Below are positions 23,850 through 36,921 of a stretch of DNA of 64,000 nt, one piece after another; the first letter of the stretch is position 1, and each line of letters opens with the position of its first letter. The stretch comes from Saposhnikovia divaricata. Its lineage: Eukaryota > Streptophyta > Magnoliopsida > Apiales > Apiaceae. The stretch spans positions 96,189,001 through 96,253,000 of the forward strand of contig CM071594.1 of NCBI GenBank assembly GCA_036435485.1, written 5' to 3'. The notes under the pieces were generated by a model that made no database searches, was not told where the DNA came from, and was given only the letters and a program-made list of their open reading frames with translations. Both the position numbers and the translations under genes were made by a program.

Positions 23850-24089
23850 CACTACGCCATAGATGGGTATATGTAACGCCTCTCTGATGTTACAATAGGC
23901 CCGAAAAACGTTACATTAGATCTATTGTAACACCAGGAGGCGTTACGTTTACGAGCATTACAATAGATACCCTAATGTAACGCTTTTCTTCTCTATTGTA
24001 ACAGTAGCAAAAGTATTACAATAGGCACCTATTGTAACACCAGGGGCCCAATTGTAACACATTTTGAGTGTTACAATAGCTCAGTTCAA

Positions 24090-24190
24090 TTTTTTCAGAT
24101 GTGGCACCATGTGCATACGTGGCATTACGTGGCACCACGTGGCCACGTGGCAACACATGTGGCGCCACGTGGCACACTGTGTACACATCA
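24090..24190. repeat. Cluster of ACGTGGC / G-box palindromes in the CACTA end
   Basis: Within 100 bp, ACGTGGC-type words recur about six times, three of them with the palindrome CACGTG, next to the subterminal repeats. In CACTA elements subterminal repeats bind the transposon's own DNA-binding protein (family knowledge). Whether these do is unknown. Confidence 0.5.
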
Positions 24191-24648
24191 CCAGCCTCTA
24201 TTGTAACACTATACTGGGCAATTGTAACACATATTAAGTGTTACATTTGACTTGGTAAATATTTTATAGGGGGCCCACATACCCTATTGTAACACCATTT
24301 TTATCTGTTGTAACATTATTTTCTATCTATTGTAACACTATATATTAACAAATGTAACACTACAATAAGCAAACATAATGGTAAATTTTTGAAATTTTGA
24401 AATGTTGGCTCTGCATTAATAATATTCCCAGCCAACACAACAAGATCCACTACATTAATTCCAAACTACATAATAAACCAAAAGCCATCTCCATACTACT
24501 CCAACCAAACCTCAAAACTACGCCAACAAACTCCAAAACAATTCAATCCCAAATTCGATAGTAAAAGTAGATAACATAACCAAATAACATAAGCGCATAA
24601 GCGCACAAAAGTAATAATGTATGATAAACTACAAATTTGATAACAGAA

Positions 24649-26545
24649 CTAAGAAGTGGCACCCCCTGGAGTTTGTGTGATTGGAGTGCCAGTCTCGTCT
24701 TGATCACTTGAGAAGGTTGCACAAAAGTCTCCAATATCAAACTTGAGAGTAGGATTCGCCTCTCCTAATTTCTTCAAGTACCAAGTCATGTTCTCCTGGA
24801 CCTTTCTGTTCACTTTGGCCTCCATTTGGCTCTCCAATTCTCGAGTTATCTTTGCAGTCAACTCATCAACGGAAGGTTGAGTAATAGCAGGAGCATTTTC
24901 TAAGGCAAGCACTGAGCCTTTCCTTCCCACCAACCAGTCTGGTCCATGTTTGCCACCGGGAAGCACCGCATCTGCATCACCTCCTTCTTTCAGCACCTTA
25001 TCAATGGTTTCCTATAAGTGAAATTTACATAATTGAGTTAACATGTAATTGTATATCACTGATGAAAGATAACTTGAATATATAAGATAAAGTTGGCTAA
25101 TTTGAACCACGCATCGTCTGAAGCAAAGATAACTTGAAACTGGAACGTAATCAGTAAAAACATTGAGATGTAGCAGATAATCAGAGATGCTGGGTCGTAA
25201 TCAGAGGCACTAGTTATTAATTTCAGAAAAAAAACATATTCAAACCATATTGACTAGCATACGGTCAAAAGGATTGCAGGCATCAAATCATACAAGAAAT
25301 TTAGTTACTGAAATAATCACAAAGTGATCCGATGCTTGTTATGTGCAAGCAGCAAATAACATTGCATTCAATAGTCTTTCAATAACATTGCACGTGTATC
25401 AATGCACAAGCATCATGAAAAAATTATGCTGAGCTAGGGACATTTACAACAACTCTAGCACATAGAAATTATATAATTACTTGAGCACAACCGGGCTAAA
25501 TCAAACATGTGCATGTACAAGCGATTATTCGACATAAACTTAAGATAAGTATTACTTTTGTACCATCACATATTATATGCCATGCATAATTATTAGATGA
25601 TATTTTGTGTGGTTTATGGTGACTACTTTAACTTTCTCATGAGTTGATAAGGTATTTGGAGGGAAAACATTTGATTCGACCTCGAGAAGTGAGTTGTCGC
25701 ATCATCATCATCCATACAAATGCAACAATAACTACGGAGTGAGGATAATGCCAATGGACCCAAAAAATGCCTTTGTGCTATGATTGTTCATAAAGTCAGG
25801 GGACTAGAAACTGAAAGATAACAACTGGTACGCAAAGTCTTTTAACAAAATCTGTGGCTTATGGACGACTTCTCATCCATGCTCGATAAAATTTAGCTAC
25901 TTTATATTTTTGGCTCGGAAACACGGGTTTTACTAGTCAAGCCATAAGACGGTTTAAGTCCAGCTTGAAAACATTTAGCCCAATAACATGGTACATGGGG
26001 ATTGACTGATTCAACTTTACTCAAGTTAAAGATAATCCTTAAATTAGTACTTTTATTACCCGATAAACATAAAAAAAAACCAATCACTCGAATATGGGAT
26101 AAACCAAAGCCATTTGCATAAAATAAATAATAACGCCTAAACTGATACAAACTAAGTAACAACAAAATAACGTAAAAAATAATTAGGAATAAGCAACAGA
26201 TTCAAGTTTATTATTTATGACTAAAAGCACTTACAATTGTTTTGTTGATTGCAGCCCTATTAGTCTTGTACTTGCGCCCTTTTTTATGTTTACGACTTTT
26301 GAAGTAGACTCTATCTCGTGACGGGGAGGCCAGATTGGGGTCCTTTTGTTTCTATCAATACAAGATTGTCAAGAGAATCAACATGGTCTAGCACAACTAA
26401 AATGAAATTGAACAAATAATTATGCACAATTAAAATGATGTCATACCAGTTTCTCCTTAACTTCAGCAATAGTTTTACGACCAAGAGTGTGGGGGTCAGC
26501 ATATGAGTTCCGACGAGCCGCATTTTCCACGGCAAGTGACTATAA
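24649..26545 (-). pseudogene. CACTA-associated Ptta/En/Spm-type protein, C-terminal exons
   Basis: Three exon-like segments read on the minus strand: about 26545-26453 (containing ADPHTLGRKTIAEVKEKL), about 26330-26233 (containing DRVYFKSRKHKKGRK, donor ATT|GTAAGT), and 25011-24649 (acceptor ATAG| at 25012). The last ends with GGKHGPDWLVGRKG and a helical tail. This order matches the C-terminal part of plant Ptta/En/Spm-type transposon proteins (family knowledge). The splice sites join in phase. The N-terminal part and any DDE transposase are missing, so the element could not move alone. Exon limits are estimates. Confidence 0.65.
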
Positions 26546-26816
26546 TAAAAAGTATTCAACGGAAATTGTAAGGTGACGTGTGGACTATAATTGCCATGTA
26601 AGCAAATTATATGTCATCTGATGAGTCACTAAAAATTAGGCCCACATCATTTTTTACCTACCAATATAAACAAATGTAGGTAAAAGTCTTTCTCCACCAA
26701 CTTTTACCTACCAAACGCCACCAATATTTATTGGTGGGTAAAATTCTTTACCTACTATTATTACATTTTTACCTACAATTATAATTGGTAGGTAAAAAAC
26801 AAATTTCTTGTAGTGC

Positions 26817-29023
26817 CTGGAAGCAACCGACCCTGATTATCTTGACAGAATTAGAGATGGGCCTTTCATTCCAACAAGGGTTGTTTCTCAAGCAACTGTC
26901 GAAGGAAAAGTAGTTCCAGAGCACACGGCAGAGAAGCCTAAATCTGAATGGACAGATAAGGACAAGGAGAACGTTCTTAAGGATGCTAAAGTGAGAAACA
27001 TACTATTCAACAGTCTTGATTCTGTTCTCACTAACTATGTTCTTTCTTGTAAAACTGCTAAGGAGATATGGGACAATCTGAAGGTTCATTGTGAAGGAAC
27101 TAAACCTGTCAGGAAGAATATGAGGACACTTCTCATACAACAGTATGAGTATTTTGAATCCAAGTCTGGTGAGTCACTTACTGATACCTTTGATAGGTTT
27201 ACTAAACTCATCAATAGATGGCCATGCATGGTAAATATTATGACTTGGAGGATATGAATACTAAGTTCATGAAAGCCTTATCCGATTTCTTCAATGAGAA
27301 GATATCTGCAATTGAGGAAGCTAATGATCTGGATGAAATATCATTGGAGGCAGCTTATGGAAAACGGAGGGCTTATGAACTGGACAGGCAGCAGAAGAAG
27401 AGCAAAGGTGAAGGAAAGATGAAAACTGTTGTAGTTACTGCTCAATCTGAATAAAAGAAGCTTCCAGAAGAACAAAATATTGAGCCTACAGTAAAGGACT
27501 CAAGGAAAAAGAAAAGCAAAGAAAGTTCTGAGTCAGAGATTACCGATATAAACTCTGACAATAGTGATTCTGAATTAGAGATGCAGGAACTCTTTGCTAT
27601 GTTTGCTAAAGATTTCAAGAAGGGAAGATTCAATAGAAGAAGATTTAGCAAAAGACCTTTTCAAAAGAAATAGGAGAAGAAGAATGACAAGGGCAAAAGT
27701 ACAATTGTTAAGCTTGATAAGGCAAAGATCAAGTGCTTTAACTGCAATGAGCTTGGACACTTTGCTAGTGAGTGTAAGAAGCCTAGGAATTCAGGAAAGG
27801 GTAATGCACTCATGGTCACACAGAAGGATTGGGCTGATTCAAGTGATTTTGAAGTTGAATTGGATTATGATAACATTGCATTGATGGCAAATACTTCAGA
27901 CAAACCTGGATCTCCAAAGAAAACTTCTCCATCTTCTGTTAAAGTATCACTTCACTCTCTCGATTCATTTGATAGCTTAGATTCTGATGATATTAGATCT
28001 ATCCATGCTGAGTTTAAGAATCTTATGACTAATTTCAGAATTCTTACTAGTGAAAGAGATGAACTTAAGATTAAGAAAGATAAATTAGTTGATAGAAATA
28101 ATATTCTTGAATCTGAGTTAATTCAAATGGAACGTTATAGAATAGATTCTGATAAAGCTAAGCATGATTATGGTGTTATTCTTGAGGCTTATGACTATGT
28201 CAAAAAAGAACTAGAGGAAGATAGAGAGATGATGAAAACCATTAATAACTCTGGTAAAAAGACTCAAGAAATCATTGAAAATCAAATTCTTGGCAAAGTT
28301 TATGGCATAGGTTTTGAAAAGGATAAAAGTGAAACTCATGTAGCTGTTGTCCAGAATGATAATAGTAAACAAGAAGCTAGCACATCTAAATCTGAAGGTA
28401 AGCGGAAAGTTTCTAAACCTAAACATGTTAAGTTTATTGATTCGAATGGTACCCCAGTTGTGCACAAGAGAATTAACAACATTAGTTCAGATGAGAAAGT
28501 GTTAGAAAAACCTAAGAATGTCAACATAGGCTTTCTGTCTAAGTCTCAGCTGAAACAGAGACTAGAAGGTATTTCAGACTCTAGCAAGATCAAGAGAAAT
28601 AGGAATAGAAAAGAAGGTATTAATAAAGAGAATAATTACAAGAATGTACCTGATGCACCTAGGAAGAAATGCTATAAGTGTGGAAATCATAATCATTTGG
28701 CCCTAGACTGCAATCAAAAACCTTCTAGGAAAACTGAGTCTAGATTCCCCAAGACTCAGAAAATTCAATACCAACCACAAAAAGCTTGTTATCATTGTGG
28801 TAGTTTACTTCATTCCATTTATATGTGTAAGGAATATCATGAACTGTATTATGACTATTATTCTCTGAAATCTGAAACTTCTAGTCACAAACAGTTTGTG
28901 AAATCAGAGTCTAAGGTTGACTCTGGAACAGGTAAATCAAAAGCAAAATCTTCAAAGCCTGTTGTTTCTAAAGTTAGTAAGAAAGAATCCAATCAAAGTT
29001 TGGTCCTAAAAACTTCTAACTAG
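26817..29023 (+). pseudogene. SIRE-like gag, 5'-truncated, frameshifted
   Basis: It would encode the capsid protein. The reading frame opens at the CACTA junction, so the first ~50 codons are gone. It has a UBN2-type Gag region (26990-27410), a frame change near 27222, stops at 27452 and 27671, then a CCHC knuckle CFNCNELGHFASEC (~27740-27780). An acidic, Ser-rich helical stretch follows (27812-28600), then two further Cys/His fingers, CYKCGNHNHLALDC (~28670) and CYHCGSLLHSIYMC (~28790). Three fingers in one Gag suit the SIRE lineage. The frame ends at TAG 29021, just before the pol frame. Confidence 0.85.
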
Positions 29024-29035
29024 TTACTTTTTTAT

Positions 29036-32000
29036 TTGCAGGGCACAGGAAAGAAGCATTCAATTATCTTGGATAATGGATGCTCTAGACACATGACTGG
29101 AAAGAAGTCCCAGCTTAAAAAGTTTGAGAGGAAAGCTGGCCCAGTAATATCTTTTGGAAATGGCAACAAAGGAGAAACTCTGGGATATGGCTCAATTGTT
29201 TTGGGGAATGTCATTATAGAAAACGTAGCACTGGTTGAAGGCTTGAAACACACACTTTTAAGCATAAGTCAACTGGGTGATAAAGGTTACCAATCAATCT
29301 TTGACAGTGAAGGATGCAAAATCTTGAATATGAAGAATGGACACATTGTTCTAACTGGTCAGAGACATGGTAACATTTATGAAGCCAGCTTGAGTGACAC
29401 ATCTAAAGGAATTGTCAGATGTCTTTACAGCAAGGCATCAAATGATGAAAGTTGGAATTGGCACAAGAAGCTCTCACATCTTAACTTCAAGAAGTTTAAT
29501 CAACTTGTTAAGCACAATCTAGTAAGAGGCCTACCTCAGGCAAATTATGTGCAAGATGGACTTTGTGATGCTTGTCAGCTTGGAAAACAAAGAAGAACCA
29601 CTTTCAAGAGCAAGACAGAAAATTCAATTACTGAACCATTTCACATGCTACATCTTGATTTATTTGGTCCAGTAAACATTATGTCTATCAGTAAGAAAAG
29701 ATATGCTCTAGTTATAGTGGATGACTACACAAGGTTCACATGGGTATTCTTTCTACATAAAAAGGATGAAGCTCCTCAGCAAATCATTGATCTTGTCAAG
29801 AATATTCAAAATAGCTCTGAGTACAAAGTCAAAGTACTTAGGAATGACAATGGTACAGAATTCAAGAATTCTAAAATGGAGGAGTATTGTGCATAAAATG
29901 GAATCACACAACAATTTCCTGCACCTGGAACACCTCAGCAAAATGGTGTAGTAGAAAGAAAGAACAGAACTCTCATTGAGGCAGCAAGAACCATGCTTGC
30001 AGATGCAAAGCTTCAACCTATTTCTAGGCAAAAGCTATCAACACTGCATGTTTTACCCAAAATTGCACCTTGATAAATAGTCATGGAAAAACTCCTTATG
30101 AGATGATCAAAGGAAAGAAACCAAGTGTGAAATACTTTCACATCTTTGGATGCAAATGCTATGTCCTGAAAGTTCATCCAGAATAACTTGGAAAGTTTGA
30201 AGCCAAATCGGATGAAGCAATCTTTCTAGGATATTCAGCATCAAAGGCCTTCAAAGTTTAAAATCTCAGAACTCACATTGTTATGGAATCAATTCATGTT
30301 GCATTTGATGATAAGAAGTTTGGAATTTTGCAAACTGATGAAAGCTATGACAATTTGGAATTTGAAAATCTTAAAGATTCTGAGATTCTCTCCAGTGATG
30401 ATGAAGGTTCTCTAGAGGAAATCTCTATTGCTTCTCAAAGGAATATTGCTGTTGAGGGAGAGCAAATCAATCAAGGAGAACACTGTACTAGTCAGGAGCA
30501 GACCGATCATTCAGCGTCTACTTCATCAGGGACTAATTCTTCAGGGACTAATAGAGAAAGTTCAAGTACAAGTAGCAGTATGGAGTCTATTGATTCTGCT
30601 GATCAAGGGGGAGATTTTGAAGGAAATGAACACTCTTCTACAAGAAATACCACTAACATAGGGGGAAAGTCTAGCAGGAGTAATCTACCACCTGTTAGAA
30701 AATGGACAAGGGATCATACTGAAGATTTGATTATTGGTGATCCAGATAGTGGTGTTCGAACTAGAAGATTAATTCAAAATGAATGCTTGTATAGTTGCTT
30801 TCTCTCAAAGAATGAACCTAAGAAGGTTGAAGAAGCCTTACAGGATCCTGATTGGGTAATTGCAATGCAGAAAGAACTAAATGAGTTTGAGAGAAACAAA
30901 GTCTGGAAACTGGTACCAAGACCTAAAGATAGATCTATTGTTGGTGCAAAATGGGTTTTCAGAAACAAGCTAGATGAATCTGGTATGATTGTAAGAAATA
31001 AAGGAAGACTGGTGGCCAAGGGATACTCTCAGGAGGAAGGAATTGGTTATGATGAAACCTTTGCCCATGTAGCAAGATTGGAAGCAATCAGAATGTTTCT
31101 TGCATTTGCAGCTCATTCAAAGTTCAAGGTATACCAGATGGATGTAAAGAGTGATTTTCTAAATGGCAAGCTCGATGAGGAAGTATATGTTGAGCAACCA
31201 CCTGGTTTTGTTGATCCAAAGTTTCCAAATCATGTCTACAAACTTGACAAGGCACTCTATGGACTAAAGCAAGCACCAAGGGCATGGTATGAGACTTTGT
31301 CTAAATTTCTTCTTGAAAATGGCTTCACAAGAGGTACAATTGACAAAACTTTATTCTTTAGAAAGGTGAAAAGTGATTTGCTTTTAGTTCAAGTTTATGT
31401 TGATGACATCGTATTTGGTTCCACTAATGAAAAGTTGTGTGCTAATTTAGCAAACTTATGCAATCTAAGTATCAAATGCGCATGATGGGTGAACTAAATT
31501 ACATTTTAGGTTTGCAGGTCAAAAAGACTGAGACTAGTATTTTCATTAATCAGTCAAAGTATATTAAAGATCTTTTAAAAAGGTTTGACTTTCAAGATTG
31601 TTCAGCTGCAAAAACACCCATGGCAACAGCCACTAAGCTAGACTCCGATCCTAAGGGAAAGAGTGTTGATAACACTAGCTATAGAGGCATGATAGGTTCA
31701 TTATTATACTTAACTGCAAGTAGACCAGATATAATGTTTTCTACCTGTTTATGTGCTAGATTCCAAAGTGATCCTAAGGAATCTCATTTAATTGTTGTGA
31801 AGAGAATTTTTAGGTATCTCAAAGGAACTCCTTGGTTTGTGGTATCCTAGAGAATCTGATTTCTCCCTAATTGGCTATTCAGACTCTGATTATGCAGGGT
31901 GTAAAGTAAACAGGAAAAGCACAACAGGTACATGTCAATTCTTGGGAAAAAGATTGATTTCTTGGGCAAGCAAGAAGCAATAATTTGTCTCAACCTCAAC

Positions 32001-32331
32001 TGTAGAAGCTGAGTACATTGCAGCAGGCAGTTGTTGTGCTCAACTCCTTTGGATAAGAAATCAGTTAATGGATTATGGTATGACACTTAGTAATATTCCT
32101 ATGTTTTGTGATAATACTAGTGCTATCAAAATTGCAGAGAATCCAGTTCAACATTCAAGGACTAAGCACATTGATGTCAGATATCATTTTATTAGAGAAC
32201 ATATTGAGAATGGTACTGTGGAACTTCTTTTTCTTCCTACTGACAAACAGCTTGCAAATATTCTAAATAAACCACTTGATGAGGCTACATTCATTAGATT
32301 GGTTAGTGAGTTAGGAATGTTAAATTTCTAG
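29036..32331 (+). pseudogene. SIRE-like pol, broken by stops and frameshifts
   Basis: Domain order is protease, GAG pre-integrase, integrase, reverse transcriptase, RNase H. The protease motif is LDNGCSRHMTG, where the family normally has D-S/T-G. Pre-integrase WHKKLSHLN (~29460), integrase HLDLFGP and RNDNGTEF (~29650-29860), PQQNGVVERKNR (~29935), RT from 30830 with VYVDDIVFGSTN (~31395), RNase H ADY... to DKQLANILNK (31850-32270). Stops or shifts occur near 29893, 30025, 30185, 30259, 31480, 31848 and 31980. Several fit C-to-T change (for example CAA to TAA after VHPE at 30185). Not functional. Confidence 0.9.
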
Positions 32332-32717
32332 ATCATTAACATCTGCATAAGTAGCAAGGTATGTTGTTTAGCTTATATATTTGATTTACATCAGTATCTA
32401 TATCTTTCATTTAGACCCTGAAGCTAATAACATTTTGCCTTGATAAGTTGTAGTATGAGTAACAAGTCATTAAGAACTAGATTTTGACATTTTTCTTAGT
32501 CTCTGACTTAGTAAGTTAGGTTCTGAATTACTTAGTTGTTTAGTTCTAATGATTGTTGCATATTCTCATTGATTCAATACATTCATGCTAACAATCTTTT
32601 TGACCAATAAACAGTAAATAGACAAGATAGATAAAAGAAACTTGTATTTTCATTAATTAAAAGCATTACATACATGGAAATGAAATATAATTTTTCTTTT
32701 TGTCTAATAGTTACTAC
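32332..32717. other. SIRE-like spacer between pol and the antisense ORF
   Basis: AT-rich, no plus-strand frame. It may contain the 3' end of the antisense transcript, but no polyadenylation signal could be singled out. Confidence 0.3.
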
Positions 32718-33219
32718 TAATCTTCTTCTTGTATAATGTTGTGGCTGCTGGAGTTGTCTCTTCCATGAATCTTCCACAATCAATTCGTCAACTCCCTAAG
32801 CAAGCTAGAAAATACGTAGCTCTGTATTTATTGAGCAAGAATGATAGGAAGAGGAACGAAGACTCGACATCCTCCAGGAGAAGAGTCAAAATCATCATCC
32901 CTCTTTCTCTTTCCAGCCTGTACTTTACATGTTAGAGCAGGAGGAGTGCATCTTCATCAAAATCAGCCTCATCCTCTTCATCCTCAAGCATATGAGGTGG
33001 ATTTTGTTCAGGGGGAGGGTTTTGTTCAAGAGGAAGGTTTTGATCATTTGGAGGGTTTTCGACATTATTTGGATCGATTCCAGCCATTTCCAACTCAAGA
33101 AGGAAAGTCATATGCTCAAAGAGGTAGTTCATTTGCTTCTGATGATCAAGAGCATCTAACTCCTCAGGGGACAGGAATCGAAAGTTAGGGTTCATGTGAA
33201 TATCTGGGTTAAAAACCAT
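32718..33219 (-). CDS. Antisense ORF between pol and the env-like gene (one frameshift)
   Basis: The minus strand opens at ATG 33219 and encodes about 95 residues: a helical LSPEELDALDHQKQMNYLF segment, an Asn/Pro/Gln-rich repeat (NPPNDQNLPLEQNPP), then an acidic Glu/Asp run. The frame ends at 32932, but a one-base shift continues into GKRKRDDDFDSSPGG, an NLS-like acidic/basic segment, to about 32718 with two more stops. A TATA-like AATATAATAAC lies about 85 bp upstream on the same strand (near 33303). Composition is far more protein-like than the overlapping plus-strand frames. I recognise no family. Antisense ORFs are known from Tat-lineage gypsy elements. It could still be chance. Confidence 0.45.
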
Positions 33220-33788
33220 TGTGTTTGGAGATTTCTTTTTGTTTGCAGAGAAAGTTTTGAGTGGTTTTTAGAATGGAGTAAGGCAAATGACACCAGGTTA
33301 TTATATTGAAAACCGTGAGAAGCTGGACAGTCTTTTGAAGTGTTCCAATGCAGCAATGACATCATTACTTCATGCGTGACTGACCTTCTCATATTTCCAA
33401 GACGTTTTCAAATCTAATCAAAATATTTTGCTTGGATTATTGGTGTTTATTTTCAGGAAAATATCTGACATGCCACATATGCAACTCCATTTTAGTCTCT
33501 GAAATCGGTTTGAATTCTTTCTAGACCCTGATTTTAATTAAAATCAATTTTGGATTTTATTTTCCAAAAATCGTGGGTAATTACGTCTATTCAGGGACTG
33601 CCACCTGTCAATCTACGTGTGAACGTGGGTTAGTGGGTCTGAAGGATTTTTGAATATATCTTTATTTTGAGACTCTGATTGTTTATCGCTTTCTTCTAAT
33701 TCAATTTTTTTAAGGCAAAAACATCCTTCGAGCTCTCAAATTAACTAATTTCTTTCAAGAATTCTTAAGTTCTTTCAGATCAAAATCA
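33220..33788 (+). other. SIRE-like spacer before the env-like ORF
   Basis: No ORF. It would hold the 5' end and promoter of the antisense ORF on the minus strand and the leader of the env-like ORF on the plus strand (33690-33788). Confidence 0.35.
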
Positions 33789-36700
33789 ATGGTTGCTCAA
33801 AGAAAACTACCAAAGTCAGGTGCTTTCAAGTTTGGTGACTTCGACTTTATGACAAATAACCATATTGCTGCAATCACCAACAAGAAAGGGGTGTCAACTG
33901 ATTTTCACCCAGTGATGGATTTTATGGCAATTGGACCTTTGCGGTATGCACTAACAGCATCTCCAGTGATTAATCAAGCTACTGTTTCACAAGCTTGGGA
34001 GAATGCTGAGGTAGTTGATCCTGTTCAGGGTCAACCAGGTAAGATTGTTCTTAATCTAGGACAAGATTCTTTTGATATTACTGAATCTGTTGTCAATTCA
34101 GTGCTTCACTTACCTGTTAATGTGCCTTATGTTAGTGAACCATCTGATGATGATACTAGAGCTATGTTATCTTCACTAGGATATAGTGGACCTTTAGATA
34201 ACATGAGCCAGTTAAGGAGACCTTTTCTTAGAAAAGAGTGGTCTTTCTTCTTTGATCAATTAGCTAAATGCTTTACTGGTAAATGTAGTTCTTTTGAACA
34301 AATTACTGTTGTTACTTCTCACATTTGATATAGTTTGCTTTATAACAAAGTAATTAACATTGGTCACATTCTATTGAATCAGATGAGTATCAAACTTGGT
34401 CCTAATAAAAATGGAAGGAATATGGTTTATTATCATAGATTCATGGAATTATTTATCAACCATTTTATTCTTAATGCTAATACCAGGTTTGGTAGACAAC
34501 ATGGTGTTCCTTATGTGCATCAAAAGAGAATTTTCTCTGACATTACAAAGAAGGATAGTGAGAAGAATTCAGAGGAATTACCTGCAATGTATTATCCAAA
34601 TCATGTTCAGGTACTTCTAAGAACTCATCTTCCTACTCTCTATAATTCTTCTTTCTTTGGTGGTGAAATGATTCAGGAACCTCAATTGGAGGAGGACCCC
34701 CATGTATTTACCCAAGTAACCCAAAACATCACAGTCTCTGAAACAATTCTAAAACCAAGTTTTAATCCACAGCCTGTTGTATCAAAGAAACCAACCTCTG
34801 GTGTTTCTCAAAGGCATCAGTTGTAAAGAAGAGAAGATATGTAGCTCCTAGTTCTAGTAGTTCTAGTAGTGGAGATGATGATATACCTCTTAATGAGAGA
34901 GAAGAATTGAAGGCTGCAATTCAACTTTCTTAACTAGGTGAAAGAGGTGAAGGACCTAGTCATAGCTAGGCTGCAGTCTCTCAAAAGACTTTAGTTCTTA
35001 AAAAGAGAAAACAGTTACTAGGTACAGTCTCTCAAAAGGCTGTGTCTATTGAAAAAATATCTCAACCCAAGATCACCACTGAGTTTGCACCTCTTGTGTC
35101 TTCTCAAGTTAAATCTGTTGCTCACTATACCAGGAGAACAAGGAGAAAGATTTAATTGTCACCTACACACACAGAGTCTAGTCCAACTAACATTTTGCAG
35201 GTCTCTAAGCATAAAGCTGTATCCAAGTCAGAATCTGAAGAGAGGCCTTGATATTGATTCAAGTTTGGAAATTACATTGACATACAGGATGGCTATGAAG
35301 CTTATTTCTATCAAAGTCAAGCTTTCCAAGCCTGTTCCAGACTTTCTGATTGACAGAGTACCCAAACTTTCTCATCCTCAAGAATATGAAATTCTATATC
35401 AAAGACGTGATCTTATGAAGATGTATTTCTATAAATCAATCAGAGGAGAATTGAGAAAGAAGTTTGGACTTTCTAAGCATGGTGCACTTCAATCACTTCA
35501 CACATATTTGTTTCACAGGAATTTCATTGTTGAAGATGCCCTAGCTCAAGGTGAACAAAAGGAGGTAGTAGATAGTGGAATGCAGTCAACAGGAGATACT
35601 ATTGCACCAGTGGTGGATAGTAGGATAGATTAGATCACAGTCACTGCAACACAAGAACCATCTAGTAAGAGGTTGGATAACTCAGGAACTGTGATAGCTG
35701 ATGCTGAAAGGTCTTCTGTGATGGATGAAACTGCAATTGAGATACCCTATGATATGGGAGGAATGACTTTGATTGATTTTCCTGAAGATCAAACAAATAT
35801 TATTCAGTCAGAGTCTATCCACCTTGAGGGTGATTCTCAGCAAACAACACTTAAAGACGGTGACATACTAACTATGGTGTCTAATGAAGTTTTACTGAAG
35901 ACATCAGAGTCTAGTGTAGACCATGAAAGTGGTATACTGGAGCCTGTAGTCTCTGGAAAGACAGTAGATGTTTGTGAAGGTTCAGAGACTATAGCAGCTC
36001 ACTCCATGGAGAAAACCTCAAGCCCCTTGCCATATGAGGAACCCTCTCTCCATGTGAGTTCAGGTATAACAACTTCTCCTAACCCCTATTTTTCTGTAGG
36101 TCATGAGAGCACTTATCCAAATTTGAGTGATACACTTAAAAATATGGACATAGATCCACAAATTAAGAGGCTGGCTCCTGACCAGGGAAAAGGAGAGGTA
36201 GAAAGAGCGTTGGCTTTAGTAAGTCAAAGTGAGAATGAGGGTATGGATGATCAACTCCATAGTGAGGGAGAGAAAACTAGGATACAATCTTTTGATTTCT
36301 GGGATCAAGTATTTCCTGAATCTTGGTCTGAGAATCTTGGTATGGATGCTGGTACTTATTCTTTCATGAAGATGTATGAGAAACAGGACTTAGCCAAGCA
36401 TAATTCAAAGCCTGAAGTTAGAGCTCAGCAATATTATCAACAAAGGCTTGTGGATGTTATCAATCGAAGAGGAGATAGGCTAAAGGAGTCACTTTCTCAG
36501 AGTGTGCCAGAAGATTTACCTCATGATCCTAGTGTCCCTCTGAATGAGTTACCAATCTTAGCTAGGATTGAGACATTTGCAGAAGCTGATCACTCTATGG
36601 AGGAGTCAGAGTCTGTAACTGTTAGCACACAGGATATTGGTGAAGGTCAGGATGTGAGTAATATTGGAAATTTGGCAATAGTACCTTTTACTTCAGTTTC

Positions 36701-36921
36701 AGATACTCCAGTTGCAGCTGTAAATCATTCTACTCAAGTACCTTTACTTGAATATCATTCTACATCTGTAGTTCTTGATTCATAGGCAACATCATTTGCA
36801 AAGGTTAAAGAACTTTCCTTTTGTTATTTTGACCAAAAGTGGCCTACTAATCTAGTAGAAACTCATGATTTAGGTCTTGATTCTCTGAATTTCACGTTTA
36901 TTCAACTGCTTCAAGCAAATG
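33789..36921 (+). pseudogene. Env-like / extra ORF of the SIRE-like element, 5' part
   Basis: The function is unknown; SIRE-type elements carry a long ORF here that has been called env-like because of its position (family knowledge). It starts at ATG 33789 (MVAQRKLPKSG) with a conserved globular part (33789-34640). An acidic, Ser/Glu-rich low-complexity region (35670-36780) follows, without a visible signal peptide or clear membrane segment. Stops or shifts at 34326 (TGA), 34815, 34931, 34967, 35150-35250, 35631 and 36783 break it. Several fit loss of Gln codons. At 36921 the frame is cut by the Athila element and resumes at 49350. Confidence 0.7.

Larger units (their letters stand above)
23850..26815 (-). 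mobile_element. CACTA (En/Spm) sequence with two non-matching ends
   Basis: The left tip is CACTACGCCATAG with many subterminal TGTAACA/TGTTACAATAG repeats (23870-24360). The right tip reads CACTACAAGAAATTTG in reverse complement with subterminal TTTTACCTACCAA repeats (26640-26800). Both are CACTA-type ends, but they share only CACTAC and have different subterminal repeats, so they come from two families. No 3-bp duplication flanks the whole (GAA left, CCT right). The interior has the 3' part of a CACTA gene on the minus strand. Confidence 0.75.

Noticed and set aside
32841..33188. Plus-strand frames opposite the SIRE antisense ORF
   Set aside because: Composition and codon pattern are poorer than the minus-strand frame; no initiation context or continuation.
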